A stretch of 64,000 nt of DNA from Sedimenticola thiotaurini. GTDB lineage: Bacteria > Pseudomonadota > Gammaproteobacteria > Chromatiales > Chromatiaceae. The notes under the pieces are model-generated. The model was not told the origin of the DNA and did not search any database. It saw only the letters and a list, made by a program, of their open reading frames with translations. The translations under genes and the position numbers were made by a program. Of this stretch, positions 25,801 to 33,916 are shown one piece after another; the first letter of the stretch is position 1, and every line of letters begins with the position of its first letter. Location: NCBI GenBank assembly GCA_007713595.1, contig VMRY01000003.1:496001-560000 (forward strand), read 5' to 3'.

Positions 25801-27229
25801 TGATAGTGCCATCACTGGCCGTTTTCCAGGTCAGATCGCCTGTCAGCTGTTTTAGTATCAGGGGATCACGGAACAGGTCGGCAAAGTCCAGCGTAACGTC
25901 TCTGGCATCAAGAGCCAGCGTGCCTTGGTTTGGGCCGAGCCAGAATTTGAATGGCAGGTTGCTGATGCCAGGGATGCCATTCAATGGTCTGGAGTGAAGC
26001 GCCGAAATCTCACCGCTTGCAGCCCAGTCGACGCCATCGGTTTTCTGTTGGTATCTGAGGCGCAGATTATTCAGGCTGCCCTGCGCATCGACATCATTCA
26101 GTGTCTGCTCTATCTCTTTACCCATGCCCGGGAAGAGTGTACTGATTGCATGAATGTCCTCGAGACGAAAGTGGCTGCTCCCTGCCGTGATCTGCCAATT
26201 CCCGTCTGGATCTTTTTTGGCGATAACACCCATATGAGCCTTGGGCCATTTTGCCCCCTTTCGCTGGACCTGCAGATCGGACAGATTCATCTGCCAGCCC
26301 TCTGCAAGCCGTTGGATGCGCACGGCCCCTGATGCTTTATCGAGTTCCAGTCGGCTTGCCGGACCATCTGATTCGGCCGAGTTCCGGGTAATGACCACAT
26401 GGTCCCACTCAGTCGTTCCTTCGAGGCTGACCAGTCCCCGGGAATTCCACTCACCCCATAACATGACATCGGCCTGGTTGTTGCTGAAACGGTACTCCTT
26501 GGCGATCCGACGATTGAGCAGAAAGGCCAGATCAATACCCCGGCTCTGCATAAAGCTGCGTGCGCTCCAGGTCTCAATATGATCCAGCTGGCCGTTCATG
26601 TCGATGGAGAGCTCAATCGTTCCATGTTGTTTGCCCGGTAACGTGACACTGCCATTCAGCTGATGTCGGGCACCGCCATTACGCAGATGGAGATTGACAT
26701 CTGTGAGCCGGAGCGGGGGTGCCTTTGCTGTCAGGTCATCCCAGATTACCTCACCGCCTATCAGGCTCAAATGGGTTGGCAGGAGAAATGCTGAGCTACC
26801 ATCACTCTGTTCCAGTTGATCCAGGTTGCCAATCGTAATGGCACCGTTTAGCTGCCGGGTGACACGAAGACGAGGAGAGATGAATGAGACCTTGCGCACG
26901 ACAGGGCTAAACCGTCTTAAAGAATCAACCAGGCCGATGGAGATCCGCACCTCCTCCAGATAGAGAGTGGCTTTGTTGGTTTTTCGGTTCAGTAATTGAA
27001 GGTCATAGAGTACAAGCTCCGGACCCAACCCCCGCCAAGTGCCCTTGAGGCGTCCGATTTCAACCGGTTGCCCCAGCAGGTCACTGGCCCATTGTGCGAC
27101 ATCGGCCCGGTATCCGGCTGCCAGTGGCGCTAGCAGACGACCGGCAATGATCAGAATGCCAGTGAGGATAATCAGTATAATCAGCGTCCGGCGAGCGGTT
27201 CTGACGGAAAAGTGGTAGAGACGTTTCAT
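22865..27229 (-). CDS. yhdP: YhdP-family AsmA-like envelope protein
   Basis: The 1454-residue protein has a single N-terminal membrane helix (residues about 12-38). A very long beta-rich periplasmic region with DUF3971 and AsmA-like C-terminal modules follows, with a glycine/alanine-rich hydrophobic hairpin near residues 1320-1350 (SIPIAGAIAGGPAVGAAL). The tail (about 1380-1454) is acidic, low-complexity and lysine-ended. YhdP, TamB and YdbH form bridge-like channels that carry phospholipid from the inner to the outer membrane in E. coli. It starts 4 bases after the rng stop, so it is coupled to it. The usual length is about 1250-1300, so the disordered tail is an extension. Confidence 0.93.
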   Translation of the reverse strand: MKRLYHFSVRTARRTLIILIILTGILIIAGRLLAPLAAGYRADVAQWASDLLGQPVEIGRLKGTWRGLGPELVLYDLQLLNRKTNKATLYLEEVRISIGLVDSLRRFSPVVRKVSFISPRLRVTRQLNGAITIGNLDQLEQSDGSSAFLLPTHLSLIGGEVIWDDLTAKAPPLRLTDVNLHLRNGGARHQLNGSVTLPGKQHGTIELSIDMNGQLDHIETWSARSFMQSRGIDLAFLLNRRIAKEYRFSNNQADVMLWGEWNSRGLVSLEGTTEWDHVVITRNSAESDGPASRLELDKASGAVRIQRLAEGWQMNLSDLQVQRKGAKWPKAHMGVIAKKDPDGNWQITAGSSHFRLEDIHAISTLFPGMGKEIEQTLNDVDAQGSLNNLRLRYQQKTDGVDWAASGEISALHSRPLNGIPGISNLPFKFWLGPNQGTLALDARDVTLDFADLFRDPLILKQLTGDLTWKTASDGTITLNTDQLFAANDDIRTVSRMRMDIPSSSETPLFLDLQSDYWDGDAITTHRYLPAGIMGENVVAWLDRSIGEGHVTEGSVVVRGPLRDFPFHRTHSGRFEVFFNVENLKLGYWPDWPALNNLSADVRFLNNSFDTWASSGEILDSQLQSAHASIKELSLTSPLELSGRVKGPFHDNLRLLTESPLKEDFGPLVKDLKGEGEAQLELDFSLPIDDGSPFTLAGKLEFLDSTLNLTEWQLALNNIQGNLQFDQDHIFASGIKGKALGLPISVDVSTPKNNSKATRISAHASISSKTLQDQFPAQDIQALLTGQSQWKMDLDIPHLSAGPNVPTRLVVTSDLLGSRIDLPEPLGKTAEQSWPFQLKTQVSNSTVQQFDIRYNDQIKLALALNRKNPQKPQLTHVGVALGDADALLPKRNGIEIRGKLKELDLMPWLSYMPGPSNTAPSQLPLNNVSLEIDNLALDEMHSGMTRLLLNRGETHWEGTIISDWAEGGILYPLEKAKADDLTVKLKKIRLDPWLEMIGGQKNNSENTGQGLRKISVTADQLSLKAITITDFSLNLNKQQNSWQGNYRSNRFDGTIVLPHRWQAEPIRLDLNQLNLTIDDSLLSQKKASRSVSKESIDPTQLPAIEIQAKSVSINEKPFGTLQIITQRRESGIDLQTASLKSDRAVLSATGSWLLDAAHQSNTAVDLSLSSRELGSVLKDLALSDNLREAPVEIDSRIRWTGTPLDFSSKNLNGQISMQVANGRFLKVDPGVGRLFALFNLGALKRRLTLDFSDIFKKGYSFDSITGSLLLDSGDAYTNDFAMKGPSANIELSGRIGLGDEDFDALVTITPKISSSIPIAGAIAGGPAVGAALFIAQQLMGESFDKVTQLQYLATGSWDNPVLTPKGRENTETENQATENKAAPYELPEIDPTIDLQVDEEPQSATENSDVNPQESPSETETGEKKTNKASRFFSRLLEKLKPTGPKYKEAPGDFQ

Positions 27230-27233
27230 GCCC

Positions 27234-28685
27234 CTAAATCAACACCACATCATAGTGTTCCTGAGAGTAAAGGGCCTCGGCTTGCAGGCGTATGGTCTTT
27301 CCGATGAAGCTGCCGAGTTCAGCGAGGGTTGCAGACTCCTCATCGAGCAGTCGATCAACGACCTCTTGCGAGGCCAGTACCAGGAGTGACTCGACATCAA
27401 ATTGTCTTGCTTCACGGAGGATCTCGCGAAAGATTTCATAGCAGGTGGTTTCTGCTGTTTTAAGCGATCCCCTTCCGCCGCAGCAGGGACAGGGTTCACA
27501 CAGAATGTGTTCGAGCGATTCACGGGTTCGTTTGCGGGTCATCTCCACTAGCCCCAAGCTGGAGACCTCAGTAATATGGGTCTTTGAATGATCCCGGGCG
27601 AGACACTTCTCCAATGCACGTAACACTTGACGCTTGTGCTCTTCTTCAGTCATGTCGATAAAATCGATAATGATGATGCCGCCCAGATTGCGCAAGCGCA
27701 GTTGTCGGCAGATTGCCTGGGCGGCCTCCATATTAGTCTTGAATATAGTCTCTTCCTGATTACGATGCCCGACAAAGGCCCCAGTATTGACGTCGATGGT
27801 GGTCATCGCCTCGGTTTGATCGATAATGAGATAGCCACCTGACTTGAGCGTCACCTTCTGGTCCAGTGCCTTTTGGATCTCATCCTCAACCCCATAGAGA
27901 TCAAATATCGGCCGCTCTCCCGGGTAGTACTCAATCTTTACCGGGCTGTCAGGGATCAGCTTTTCAGCAAATTGGGTGAGGCGCTGCCAGTTTTCTCTTG
28001 AGTCAATCCGCAAGCGTTCAACGTCGGCAGTGATCAGGTCGCGCAGGGAGCGCAGGTAGAGGGGCAGGTCTTCATGGATCAGCTGTTTGGCTGGTGAGGT
28101 CTGCAGGCGATCCTGGATGGCGTGCCAGAGGCGGGTCAGGAAGCGGATGTCTGATTTCAAGGTCTCCTCGTCCACGCCCTCTGCCGCTGTGCGGATAATG
28201 AAGTTGCCTTTGAGTGAAGAGTCGCCGAAAAAACCGCAGACAATGTCTCTCAGCCGGTTTCTCTCCTGCTCATCTTCGATTTTTTGTGAAACGCCCAGGT
28301 TGGTCAATTCAGGCATAAAGACCAAGTAACGGGAGGGGATGGAGATGTGGGTTGTGAGCCTTGCGCCCTTTGTGCCCAGGGGGTCTTTGACTACCTGAAC
28401 AATCACCTCGGCGCCATCGCGAACCAGCTCATTGATGTTCTCGTTACTTTCTGAATTACTGCTGCTGATGTCGGAGGCGTGCAGAAATGCGGCTCGCTCC
28501 AGTCCAATATCAACAAAAGCGGCCTGCATGCCGGGCAGTACACGGCATACTTTGCCCTTGTAGATGTTTCCCACCAGACCGCGACGCTGAGCCCGTTCGA
28601 TTATAATCTCTTGAACTACGCCATTCTCAATTACTGCTACTCGGGTTTCCGGTGGTGTAACATTGACCAGTATCTCTTCACTCAT
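27234..28685 (-). CDS. rng: Ribonuclease G
   Basis: The 483-residue protein is of RNase E/G type without the long C-terminal scaffold of RNase E. An S1 domain (about 37-120), the 5' sensor region and a DNase I-like catalytic domain follow in order. The catalytic Asp298 (TTIDVNTG) and Asp341 (IIDFIDM) are present, as is the Zn-link CPCC at 399-402. It matures the 5' end of 16S rRNA and degrades some mRNAs. The maf gene is 12 bases upstream and yhdP 4 bases downstream, the standard maf-rng-yhdP operon. Confidence 0.97.
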   Translation of the reverse strand: MSEEILVNVTPPETRVAVIENGVVQEIIIERAQRRGLVGNIYKGKVCRVLPGMQAAFVDIGLERAAFLHASDISSSNSESNENINELVRDGAEVIVQVVKDPLGTKGARLTTHISIPSRYLVFMPELTNLGVSQKIEDEQERNRLRDIVCGFFGDSSLKGNFIIRTAAEGVDEETLKSDIRFLTRLWHAIQDRLQTSPAKQLIHEDLPLYLRSLRDLITADVERLRIDSRENWQRLTQFAEKLIPDSPVKIEYYPGERPIFDLYGVEDEIQKALDQKVTLKSGGYLIIDQTEAMTTIDVNTGAFVGHRNQEETIFKTNMEAAQAICRQLRLRNLGGIIIIDFIDMTEEEHKRQVLRALEKCLARDHSKTHITEVSSLGLVEMTRKRTRESLEHILCEPCPCCGGRGSLKTAETTCYEIFREILREARQFDVESLLVLASQEVVDRLLDEESATLAELGSFIGKTIRLQAEALYSQEHYDVVLI

Positions 28686-28697
28686 AGGTTTTCTCTA

Positions 28698-29282
28698 TTA
28701 ACATCTGAGAGGGGCTATACCCACCCGTTGTAAAAGTTCGGATGTCTCAAAAAGGGGGAGTCCCATGACGCCTGAGAAGCTGCCTTCCAGTCTGGATATG
28801 AATAGAGCGCCCACCCCCTGAATGGCATAGCCACCGGCCTTATCAGCGGGCTCGCCACTCTGCCAGTACGCCAATGCCTCTTCTCTGGATATGGCGCGAA
28901 ACTGAACATGGCTGACGCTCAAGCGGGTCTCCTCGTGCTGGTCGATTACGGCCACGCCGGTGAGGACTTTATGTGTCGTATTTGAGAGCATCATGAGCAT
29001 CTCAATGGCGTTGTCCCGGTCTTTTGGTTTTCCCAGAATCTGCTGATTGACTACAACAGCCGTGTCCGCCCCCAGTACGGGTTGCAGATTGTGTGCATCC
29101 GCTTTTTTCACTCCCGCCCGCGCCTTCTCCAGCGCCATCCGTATCACATATTCTGCCGGAGCCTCGTCTGCCATGGGTGTTTCATCCACACTTACGTTAA
29201 TCACTGTGTGGTGGACTCCTATCTGCATAAGGAGTTCACGTCGGCGTGGTGAATTGGAGGCGAGATAGATCAGCGGCTGCAT
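28698..29282 (-). CDS. maf: Maf-family nucleotide pyrophosphatase (YhdE-type dTTP/UTP)
   Basis: The 194-residue protein begins IYLASNSPRRRELL, the Maf signature, and has LGADTAVVV and the active-site lysines typical of the family. Its place in front of rng matches YhdE, which hydrolyses dTTP, UTP and modified pyrimidine nucleotides to monophosphates and PPi, guarding nucleotide pools. The ATG at 29282 gives the full conserved N-terminus. It is the first gene of the leftward maf-rng-yhdP operon. The 217 bases upstream have no complete gene. Confidence 0.94.
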   Translation of the reverse strand: MQPLIYLASNSPRRRELLMQIGVHHTVINVSVDETPMADEAPAEYVIRMALEKARAGVKKADAHNLQPVLGADTAVVVNQQILGKPKDRDNAIEMLMMLSNTTHKVLTGVAVIDQHEETRLSVSHVQFRAISREEALAYWQSGEPADKAGGYAIQGVGALFISRLEGSFSGVMGLPLFETSELLQRVGIAPLRC

Positions 29283-29303
29283 GGTTAGCCTGTACTTTTT
29301 TGC

Positions 29304-29471
29304 TTATGAAAAAGAAACGGGTTGTTGTGCCAACAGTGCGTTAAAAATATCGTTATTATTGACTGCCAGATCCCTCGGGTCTATGTCGCTCAGGTAGGGC
29401 CAGTCCTCGGTATTAACCCTACACCAGTGTGATTCTGAAAGACAGCAAAGATTAAGCTGGTTGCGGCAGGG
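29304..29471 (-). other. Open frame without a start codon between maf and rlmH
   Basis: A 55-codon minus-strand frame ends at a TAA (29306-29304) and reads protein-like sequence (TEDWPYLSDIDPRDLAVNN, then DIFNALLAQQ). No ATG, GTG or TTG lies in the frame before a stop at 29472-29474. It could be the remnant C-terminus of a lost gene or chance. I know no family for it. Confidence 0.2.
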
Positions 29472-29499
29472 TTACTGTTTTGCCTGAGTGGTGTATTAG

Positions 29500-29970
29500 C
29501 TAGGCGCGATGATAGGGGTGATTTCTCAGCAGACTCCAGGCGCGATAGATCTGTTCAGAGACAATCACACGAACCAACGGATGTGGCAGGGTAAGCTTGG
29601 AGAGCGACCAGTGACTATCTGCATGTTGCTGGCAGGCCTCGGCCAGGCCTTCAGGTCCGCCGACTAACAGCGCGATATCCGCACCCTCATTCATCCACTG
29701 TCCCAGCTGTGACGAAAGTTGCTCTGTACTCCAGGGTTTACCAAGAACATCCAATGCCACTACACGACATCCCTTGGGTATGGCCTTTAGCATCCGTTCG
29801 CCCTCATCTTTCAGCGTCCGCTTTATATCGGCACTTTTGCCGCGGTGACCGGGGGCTATCTCGATCAGATTTAATGAGCATTCAGTGGGCAGCCGCTTGG
29901 CGTACTCCTGGTACCCTTCCTGAACCCAGCGGGGCATCTTGTTACCGATAGTTATCAGGTGGATGATCAT
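29500..29970 (-). CDS. rlmH: 23S rRNA pseudouridine-1915 N3-methyltransferase RlmH
   Basis: The 156-residue SPOUT methyltransferase carries the SAM-binding knot motif LLVGGPEG and the conserved C-terminal stretch ending RNHPYHRA. It methylates pseudouridine 1915 of 23S rRNA in assembled 70S ribosomes. In E. coli it follows rsfS directly. Here a small membrane protein gene and a WYL regulator lie between rsfS and rlmH. The ATG at 29970 gives the family length exactly. Confidence 0.96.
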   Translation of the reverse strand: MIIHLITIGNKMPRWVQEGYQEYAKRLPTECSLNLIEIAPGHRGKSADIKRTLKDEGERMLKAIPKGCRVVALDVLGKPWSTEQLSSQLGQWMNEGADIALLVGGPEGLAEACQQHADSHWSLSKLTLPHPLVRVIVSEQIYRAWSLLRNHPYHRA

Positions 29971-30100
29971 GACAGTACTTCTACGATCTGTATTTTTCTG
30001 GATGTAGGGCTACTCCGGCCATGGCCGGGTAGTGAGTGGGTTACCGTATCAAGCAGATGGAGGTAATGCAATTTGCTTTCTGTATACTCCGGTTTGAAGG

Positions 30101-30328
30101 TCAGTCATCCAGCGTGTTGACGCCAAAGACGACCACCAAGAACCAGACTACCCGTCGTGGCTGGATGACGAACCAGCCTGCGATTGGCGCAATGCCGAGT
30201 AGAAAAAAGGGAATGGTGTAATAGTCCCGCGGCAGGAATATCAGCAGGATCAACCAGCAGCCCAGCCACATAATAAACAGGGTGCTAAGCCACTGAATCA
30301 GTTTTGTTCGACTCTCCGGTAATGACAT
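30101..30328 (-). CDS. Small two-helix membrane protein, unknown
   Basis: The 75-residue protein has two hydrophobic spans (residues about 11-32 and 38-68) and a basic joint between them (QPRRVVW). I do not recognise a family. The ATG at 30328 is a clean start and the frame has no alternative in another reading. It sits between rlmH and the WYL regulator on the same strand. It may be a small inner-membrane protein of unknown use. Confidence 0.55.
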   Translation of the reverse strand: MSLPESRTKLIQWLSTLFIMWLGCWLILLIFLPRDYYTIPFFLLGIAPIAGWFVIQPRRVVWFLVVVFGVNTLDD

Positions 30329-30461
30329 TTTGGCTTTCCATGCATCGGTGTCTGGTCCGGGGTTTGGGGACTTTTACGGTTGGTTTTTTTGTACCTTGTT
30401 ATTCCCTGGAATTGAACAGGAATCGTGGTTATTGTAATGAACTAAAAGCTTTTTGTGTAGG

Positions 30462-31433
30462 TTATTTTTCCGTATACAGTGTGAGCATACACTCAAGCTG
30501 CTGCTTAATTCGTTCTCTTAGCTGTGCTGGAGCGAGGACTTCAACATCGGCCCCGTATTTCAGGATGTCCATCACCAACTCCTCTTCCCGGTGGTAAGGA
30601 ATTCGCAACTCATATTCCCCCGAGGCTGTCCAGCTTGCTTCCTGGTGCGGATGCCAGGTTTCCCGGGAGACCCAGCGGGCGCGCCTTTTGCTGAACCGAA
30701 GGCGGGCCACCAGGCTGGCTTGACCGGCAAAGATGCCGTATGAACTCATGGTGTGCGCATCCAGTTCAGAACTGGAGAGATCAATGGCGCTTTCAGTTTG
30801 GATGCGGGCCGTTGTCACCGCATCCAGGGCAAAGGTGCGCAGCCCTTTACGCAGGTGGCAATAGGCATCCAGATACCAGTTGTCACGATAATAGGTCAAG
30901 CGCTGGGGGGAGAGGGTGCGCTCGGTCGTTAAATCGGAGGACCGTTTATAATAGTCTATCTTCAGGCGTTTACGCTGGGCCAGCGCACTGCTGATACGCT
31001 GAAAGTGTTCACCTGCCGGGCGAGAGGCCGCACGCAGGATGCGGATGCGCTGTGAGAGATTGCCGCCGCCAATATCCTGGGCTTTCAGCAGTGACTCAAT
31101 GCGGCTCTTCAGCGGGGCCAGTTGTTGTTCAAGCAGGCCGGGTTGGACGTGTTCCAGTAGTTGCTGGACACTCAGCAGGGCATGCAGTTCAGAGCTGTTA
31201 AACCAGACACCAGGCAGTTCATACATGGCTTCTTCACGTTGATCATAGTAGTAGCCATTCTGTTCCCGGTCATACTTGATTGGCGCATTCAGGTAGAGTC
31301 GCATGGCATCAATGATGCGTTTTGCGGTTGCCCTGGAACATTCCAGCTCCTGCTCAATACGCTGTCTTGAAACCGGATAACGGGTGGCGCTGAGCAGTTT
31401 ATGGAGATCAAAAATGCGGTCAAATCGATCCAT
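30462..31433 (-). CDS. WYL-domain HTH transcriptional regulator
   Basis: The 323-residue protein has an N-terminal winged helix-turn-helix (residues about 5-60, with VSRQRIEQELECSRATAKR as the recognition region). A WYL domain follows (about 145-235, with YYRDNWYLDAYCHL), and a C-terminal WCX-like extension (about 240-320) completes it. WYL proteins bind nucleic acids or nucleotide ligands and regulate DNA damage and phage-defence genes among others. No obvious target operon or defence gene is adjacent; it lies between a small membrane protein and rsfS. It is probably monocistronic, or at the end of the rsfS transcript (43-base gap). Confidence 0.9.
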   Translation of the reverse strand: MDRFDRIFDLHKLLSATRYPVSRQRIEQELECSRATAKRIIDAMRLYLNAPIKYDREQNGYYYDQREEAMYELPGVWFNSSELHALLSVQQLLEHVQPGLLEQQLAPLKSRIESLLKAQDIGGGNLSQRIRILRAASRPAGEHFQRISSALAQRKRLKIDYYKRSSDLTTERTLSPQRLTYYRDNWYLDAYCHLRKGLRTFALDAVTTARIQTESAIDLSSSELDAHTMSSYGIFAGQASLVARLRFSKRRARWVSRETWHPHQEASWTASGEYELRIPYHREEELVMDILKYGADVEVLAPAQLRERIKQQLECMLTLYTEK

Positions 31434-31475
31434 CTGGGTCGGCTCGTGAGCGTAACAGGGTGTGAGGGAATCTGT

Positions 31476-31835
31476 TTAGTGCAGCTGGGCGTTCTGGGTA
31501 CTGCTGTCCGGTGTATCCATCTCCCAGAGCCGTTCGAGCTGGTAAAAATCGCGCACTTTAGTCTGCATTACATGCAGTACAACATCATTCAGATCCACCA
31601 GTACCCATTCACCCTCTTTAAGCCCTTCAGAGCCAAGCAGGGCTACACCGGCCTCCTTTGCCTGGAAGGCGACGGTCTCTGCTATGGAGGTTACATGTCG
31701 ATTGGAGGTGCCGCTGGCGATGATCATGAGATCGGTGATGCTGGTCTTGCCTCTGACGTCCAGCACCTTTACATCCAGTGCCTTCATGTCGTCTAGTGTC
31801 TTAATAATGAGGTCTCGAAGTTCGTCTGTCTGCAT
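31476..31835 (-). CDS. rsfS: Ribosomal silencing factor RsfS
   Basis: The 119-residue protein has the RsfS/Iojap core (LDVRGKTSITDLMIIASGTSN, then HVTSIAETV). It binds uL14 on the 50S subunit and blocks subunit joining during starvation. Upstream on the same strand is nadD, as in many gammaproteobacteria, where nadD and rsfS are paired. The C-terminus continues about ten residues past the core with no clear role. The ATG at 31835 begins MQTDELRDLIIK, the typical start. Confidence 0.95.
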   Translation of the reverse strand: MQTDELRDLIIKTLDDMKALDVKVLDVRGKTSITDLMIIASGTSNRHVTSIAETVAFQAKEAGVALLGSEGLKEGEWVLVDLNDVVLHVMQTKVRDFYQLERLWEMDTPDSSTQNAQLH

Positions 31836-31909
31836 ATCTCTCTACGCTGTGATGGATAAAAGTTACTACAGTGGTAATTTTATATTAAAAATGGGGTCGC
31901 CACAGAAAT

Positions 31910-32524
31910 TTAGGCTGAATGATAGAGTTTTTGTCTGGTTATCTCATCGAGTACGGCATCTGGAAGCAGGTAGCGAGGTGAATGACCCTGCTTGATCATC
32001 TGCCGGATCCGGGTGGCCGATATTTCCAATTGAGTGACGGCCATGGGCAGGATCAGCCCCGCTGTTTTTGCTCGTAAATCATCGGCTAGGTGGGTGAGGC
32101 GGTCATGATAGTGCAGGGGGTCGGGCTCTCCCGGTCGTTGCATAACCACCAGATGCGCAAGTTCCAGAATCTGCTCTGGCTGGTGCCAGAGATGAAAGCC
32201 ATTGAAGGCGTCGCTGCCCAATAGCAGGCAGAGTGTTTCGTCAGGCTGTTCTGCTTTTAACGATAAGAGGGTGTCAACTGTGTAGGATTTACCCCCACGT
32301 TTCAGCTCCCGGTCATCAATCGTCAGGCGTGGCTCATCTGCGATAGCGATCTGTAGCAGGGCCAGGCGTTGCTCTGGGGTGCTGCTGGGGGCCGGTCGGT
32401 GTGGTGGATCTGAGAGCGGGATCAGGCGCATCTCTGAGAGCACCAGCTCCTGCTGAACATCCAGCGCGGTGCGCAGATGTCCATAGTGGATGGGGTCGAA
32501 TGTACCGCCAAGCAGGCCGATCAT
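31910..32524 (-). CDS. nadD: Nicotinate-nucleotide adenylyltransferase
   Basis: The 204-residue protein has the nucleotidyltransferase motif GGTFDPIHYGHLRTA near the N-terminus and the C-terminal ISATRIRQ signature. It joins nicotinate mononucleotide to ATP to make deamido-NAD. The ATG at 32524 begins MIGLLGGTFDP. A strong hairpin ends 9 bases upstream of this start, and no separate Shine-Dalgarno is visible, so its GGGGGG arm may both fold and serve as ribosome site. It is followed by rsfS. Confidence 0.96.
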   Translation of the reverse strand: MIGLLGGTFDPIHYGHLRTALDVQQELVLSEMRLIPLSDPPHRPAPSSTPEQRLALLQIAIADEPRLTIDDRELKRGGKSYTVDTLLSLKAEQPDETLCLLLGSDAFNGFHLWHQPEQILELAHLVVMQRPGEPDPLHYHDRLTHLADDLRAKTAGLILPMAVTQLEISATRIRQMIKQGHSPRYLLPDAVLDEITRQKLYHSA

Positions 32525-32533
32525 GACTTTCTG

Positions 32534-32557
32534 TAACCCCCCTGACGAGGGGGGTTA
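32534..32557 (-). promoter_or_regulatory. Hairpin between proA and nadD, next to the nadD start
   Basis: TAACCCCCC (32534-32542) pairs with GGGGGGTTA (32549-32557) around a six-base loop. In the minus-strand RNA it ends 9 bases ahead of the nadD ATG and starts right after the proA stop. No T-run follows. It may limit read-through, or block or supply the nadD ribosome site; this is inference. Confidence 0.5.
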
Positions 32558-32560
32558 TAG

Positions 32561-33832
32561 TCAGGTGCGGATGTGACCATCGCCCAGGACGATGTATTTG
32601 ACTGAGGTTAGCCCTTCCAGTCCAACTGGGCCGCGGGCGTGGAACTTATCGGTCGAGATGCCGATCTCGGCACCCAGCCCATACTCAAAGCCATCGGCAA
32701 AGCGCGTCGAGGCGTTGACCATTACCGAGCTCGAGTCGACTTCAGTGAGGAAACGGCGTGCCCTTGTATAGTTCTCGGTGATAATGGATTCCGTGTGATC
32801 TGAGCTGTGCTGATTAATGTGATTAATCGCTTCATCCATATCCTTTACGATCCGAATGGAGAGGATCGGACCCAGGTACTCCGTGTCCCAATCCGCATCG
32901 GTGGCGGGCAGGCAGTTTTCCAGGATAGAACAACAGCGTGGGCAGCCGCGCAGTTCCACTTCATGCTCGGCAAAGGCCGCACCCAGCATGGGTAGAATTT
33001 CTTCGGCAATCGCTTCAGCTACCAACAGGGTCTCCATGGTATTGCAGGTGCCGTAACGCTGGGTTTTGGCGTTTATGGCAATATCAAAGGCCTTGCCGTT
33101 ATCGGCCTGATCATCAATGTAGACATGGCAGATGCCATCCAGGTGCTTGATGACAGGAACCCGTGCGTCCTTGGCGATCCGTTCAATCAGGCCTTTCCCG
33201 CCACGGGGTATGATGACATCTATCGCTTCGGGCATGGTGATCATAGCTCCGACAGCCGCTCTATCTGTTGTGGCAATCACCTGCACGCACTCAGCAGGCA
33301 GGCCACTCATTTTCAGCCCCCGTTGAATACTGGCGGCGATAGCCTGGTTGGAATGAAAGGCCTCAGAACCGCCTCTCAATACCGTTGCATTACCTGATTT
33401 CAGGCAGAGTGCGGCAGCATCGGCGGTCACATTGGGGCGGGATTCATAGATGATACCCACAACGCCCAGAGGTACACGCATGCGTCCCACCTGAATGCCG
33501 CTGGGACGATACTTCAGGTCAAATATCTCACCAATTGGGTCGCTCAGGGCAATGATCTGCTGGATACCTTCAATCATGCTGTCGATACGGCCTGAGGTCA
33601 GTTCCAGTCGATCCAGCAGTGCCGCATCCAGGCCTTTCTCCCTGCCGGCGATGAGGTCGCGCTGGTTCTCCTGCATCAGGGCTTCGCGATTGGCCTCAAG
33701 GTCTTCCGCAATTGCCTGCAGGGCGGCGTTTTTATCGCCAGTCGAGGCGGCGGCCAATTTTCTGGAAGCCAAGCGGGCGCGCTGGCCGAGCTCGGCCATA
33801 TAGCTGCTGACGTCTACTATTTCGCTGGACAT
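32561..33832 (-). CDS. proA: Glutamate-5-semialdehyde dehydrogenase
   Basis: The 423-residue aldehyde dehydrogenase-fold protein has the catalytic Cys263 in the block [14 protein letters not shown]. It also has the conserved N-terminal segment [18 protein letters not shown] and NADPH-binding GGSEAFHSN. It reduces gamma-glutamyl phosphate to the semialdehyde in proline synthesis. The proB kinase partner is not in the window. The ATG at 33832 matches the normal start ([10 protein letters not shown]). It lies between holA and nadD on the same strand, a common arrangement in non-enteric gammaproteobacteria. Confidence 0.97.
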   Translation of the reverse strand: MSSEIVDVSSYMAELGQRARLASRKLAAASTGDKNAALQAIAEDLEANREALMQENQRDLIAGREKGLDAALLDRLELTSGRIDSMIEGIQQIIALSDPIGEIFDLKYRPSGIQVGRMRVPLGVVGIIYESRPNVTADAAALCLKSGNATVLRGGSEAFHSNQAIAASIQRGLKMSGLPAECVQVIATTDRAAVGAMITMPEAIDVIIPRGGKGLIERIAKDARVPVIKHLDGICHVYIDDQADNGKAFDIAINAKTQRYGTCNTMETLLVAEAIAEEILPMLGAAFAEHEVELRGCPRCCSILENCLPATDADWDTEYLGPILSIRIVKDMDEAINHINQHSSDHTESIITENYTRARRFLTEVDSSSVMVNASTRFADGFEYGLGAEIGISTDKFHARGPVGLEGLTSVKYIVLGDGHIRT

Positions 33833-33916
33833 GATGATTCCGCTGTTCGCTAACCTAACTGTATTGGTGGAAGTCTAACAAATTGTTTGGGGGTTGCGTG
33901 AGTCAATCTGCCTGGG

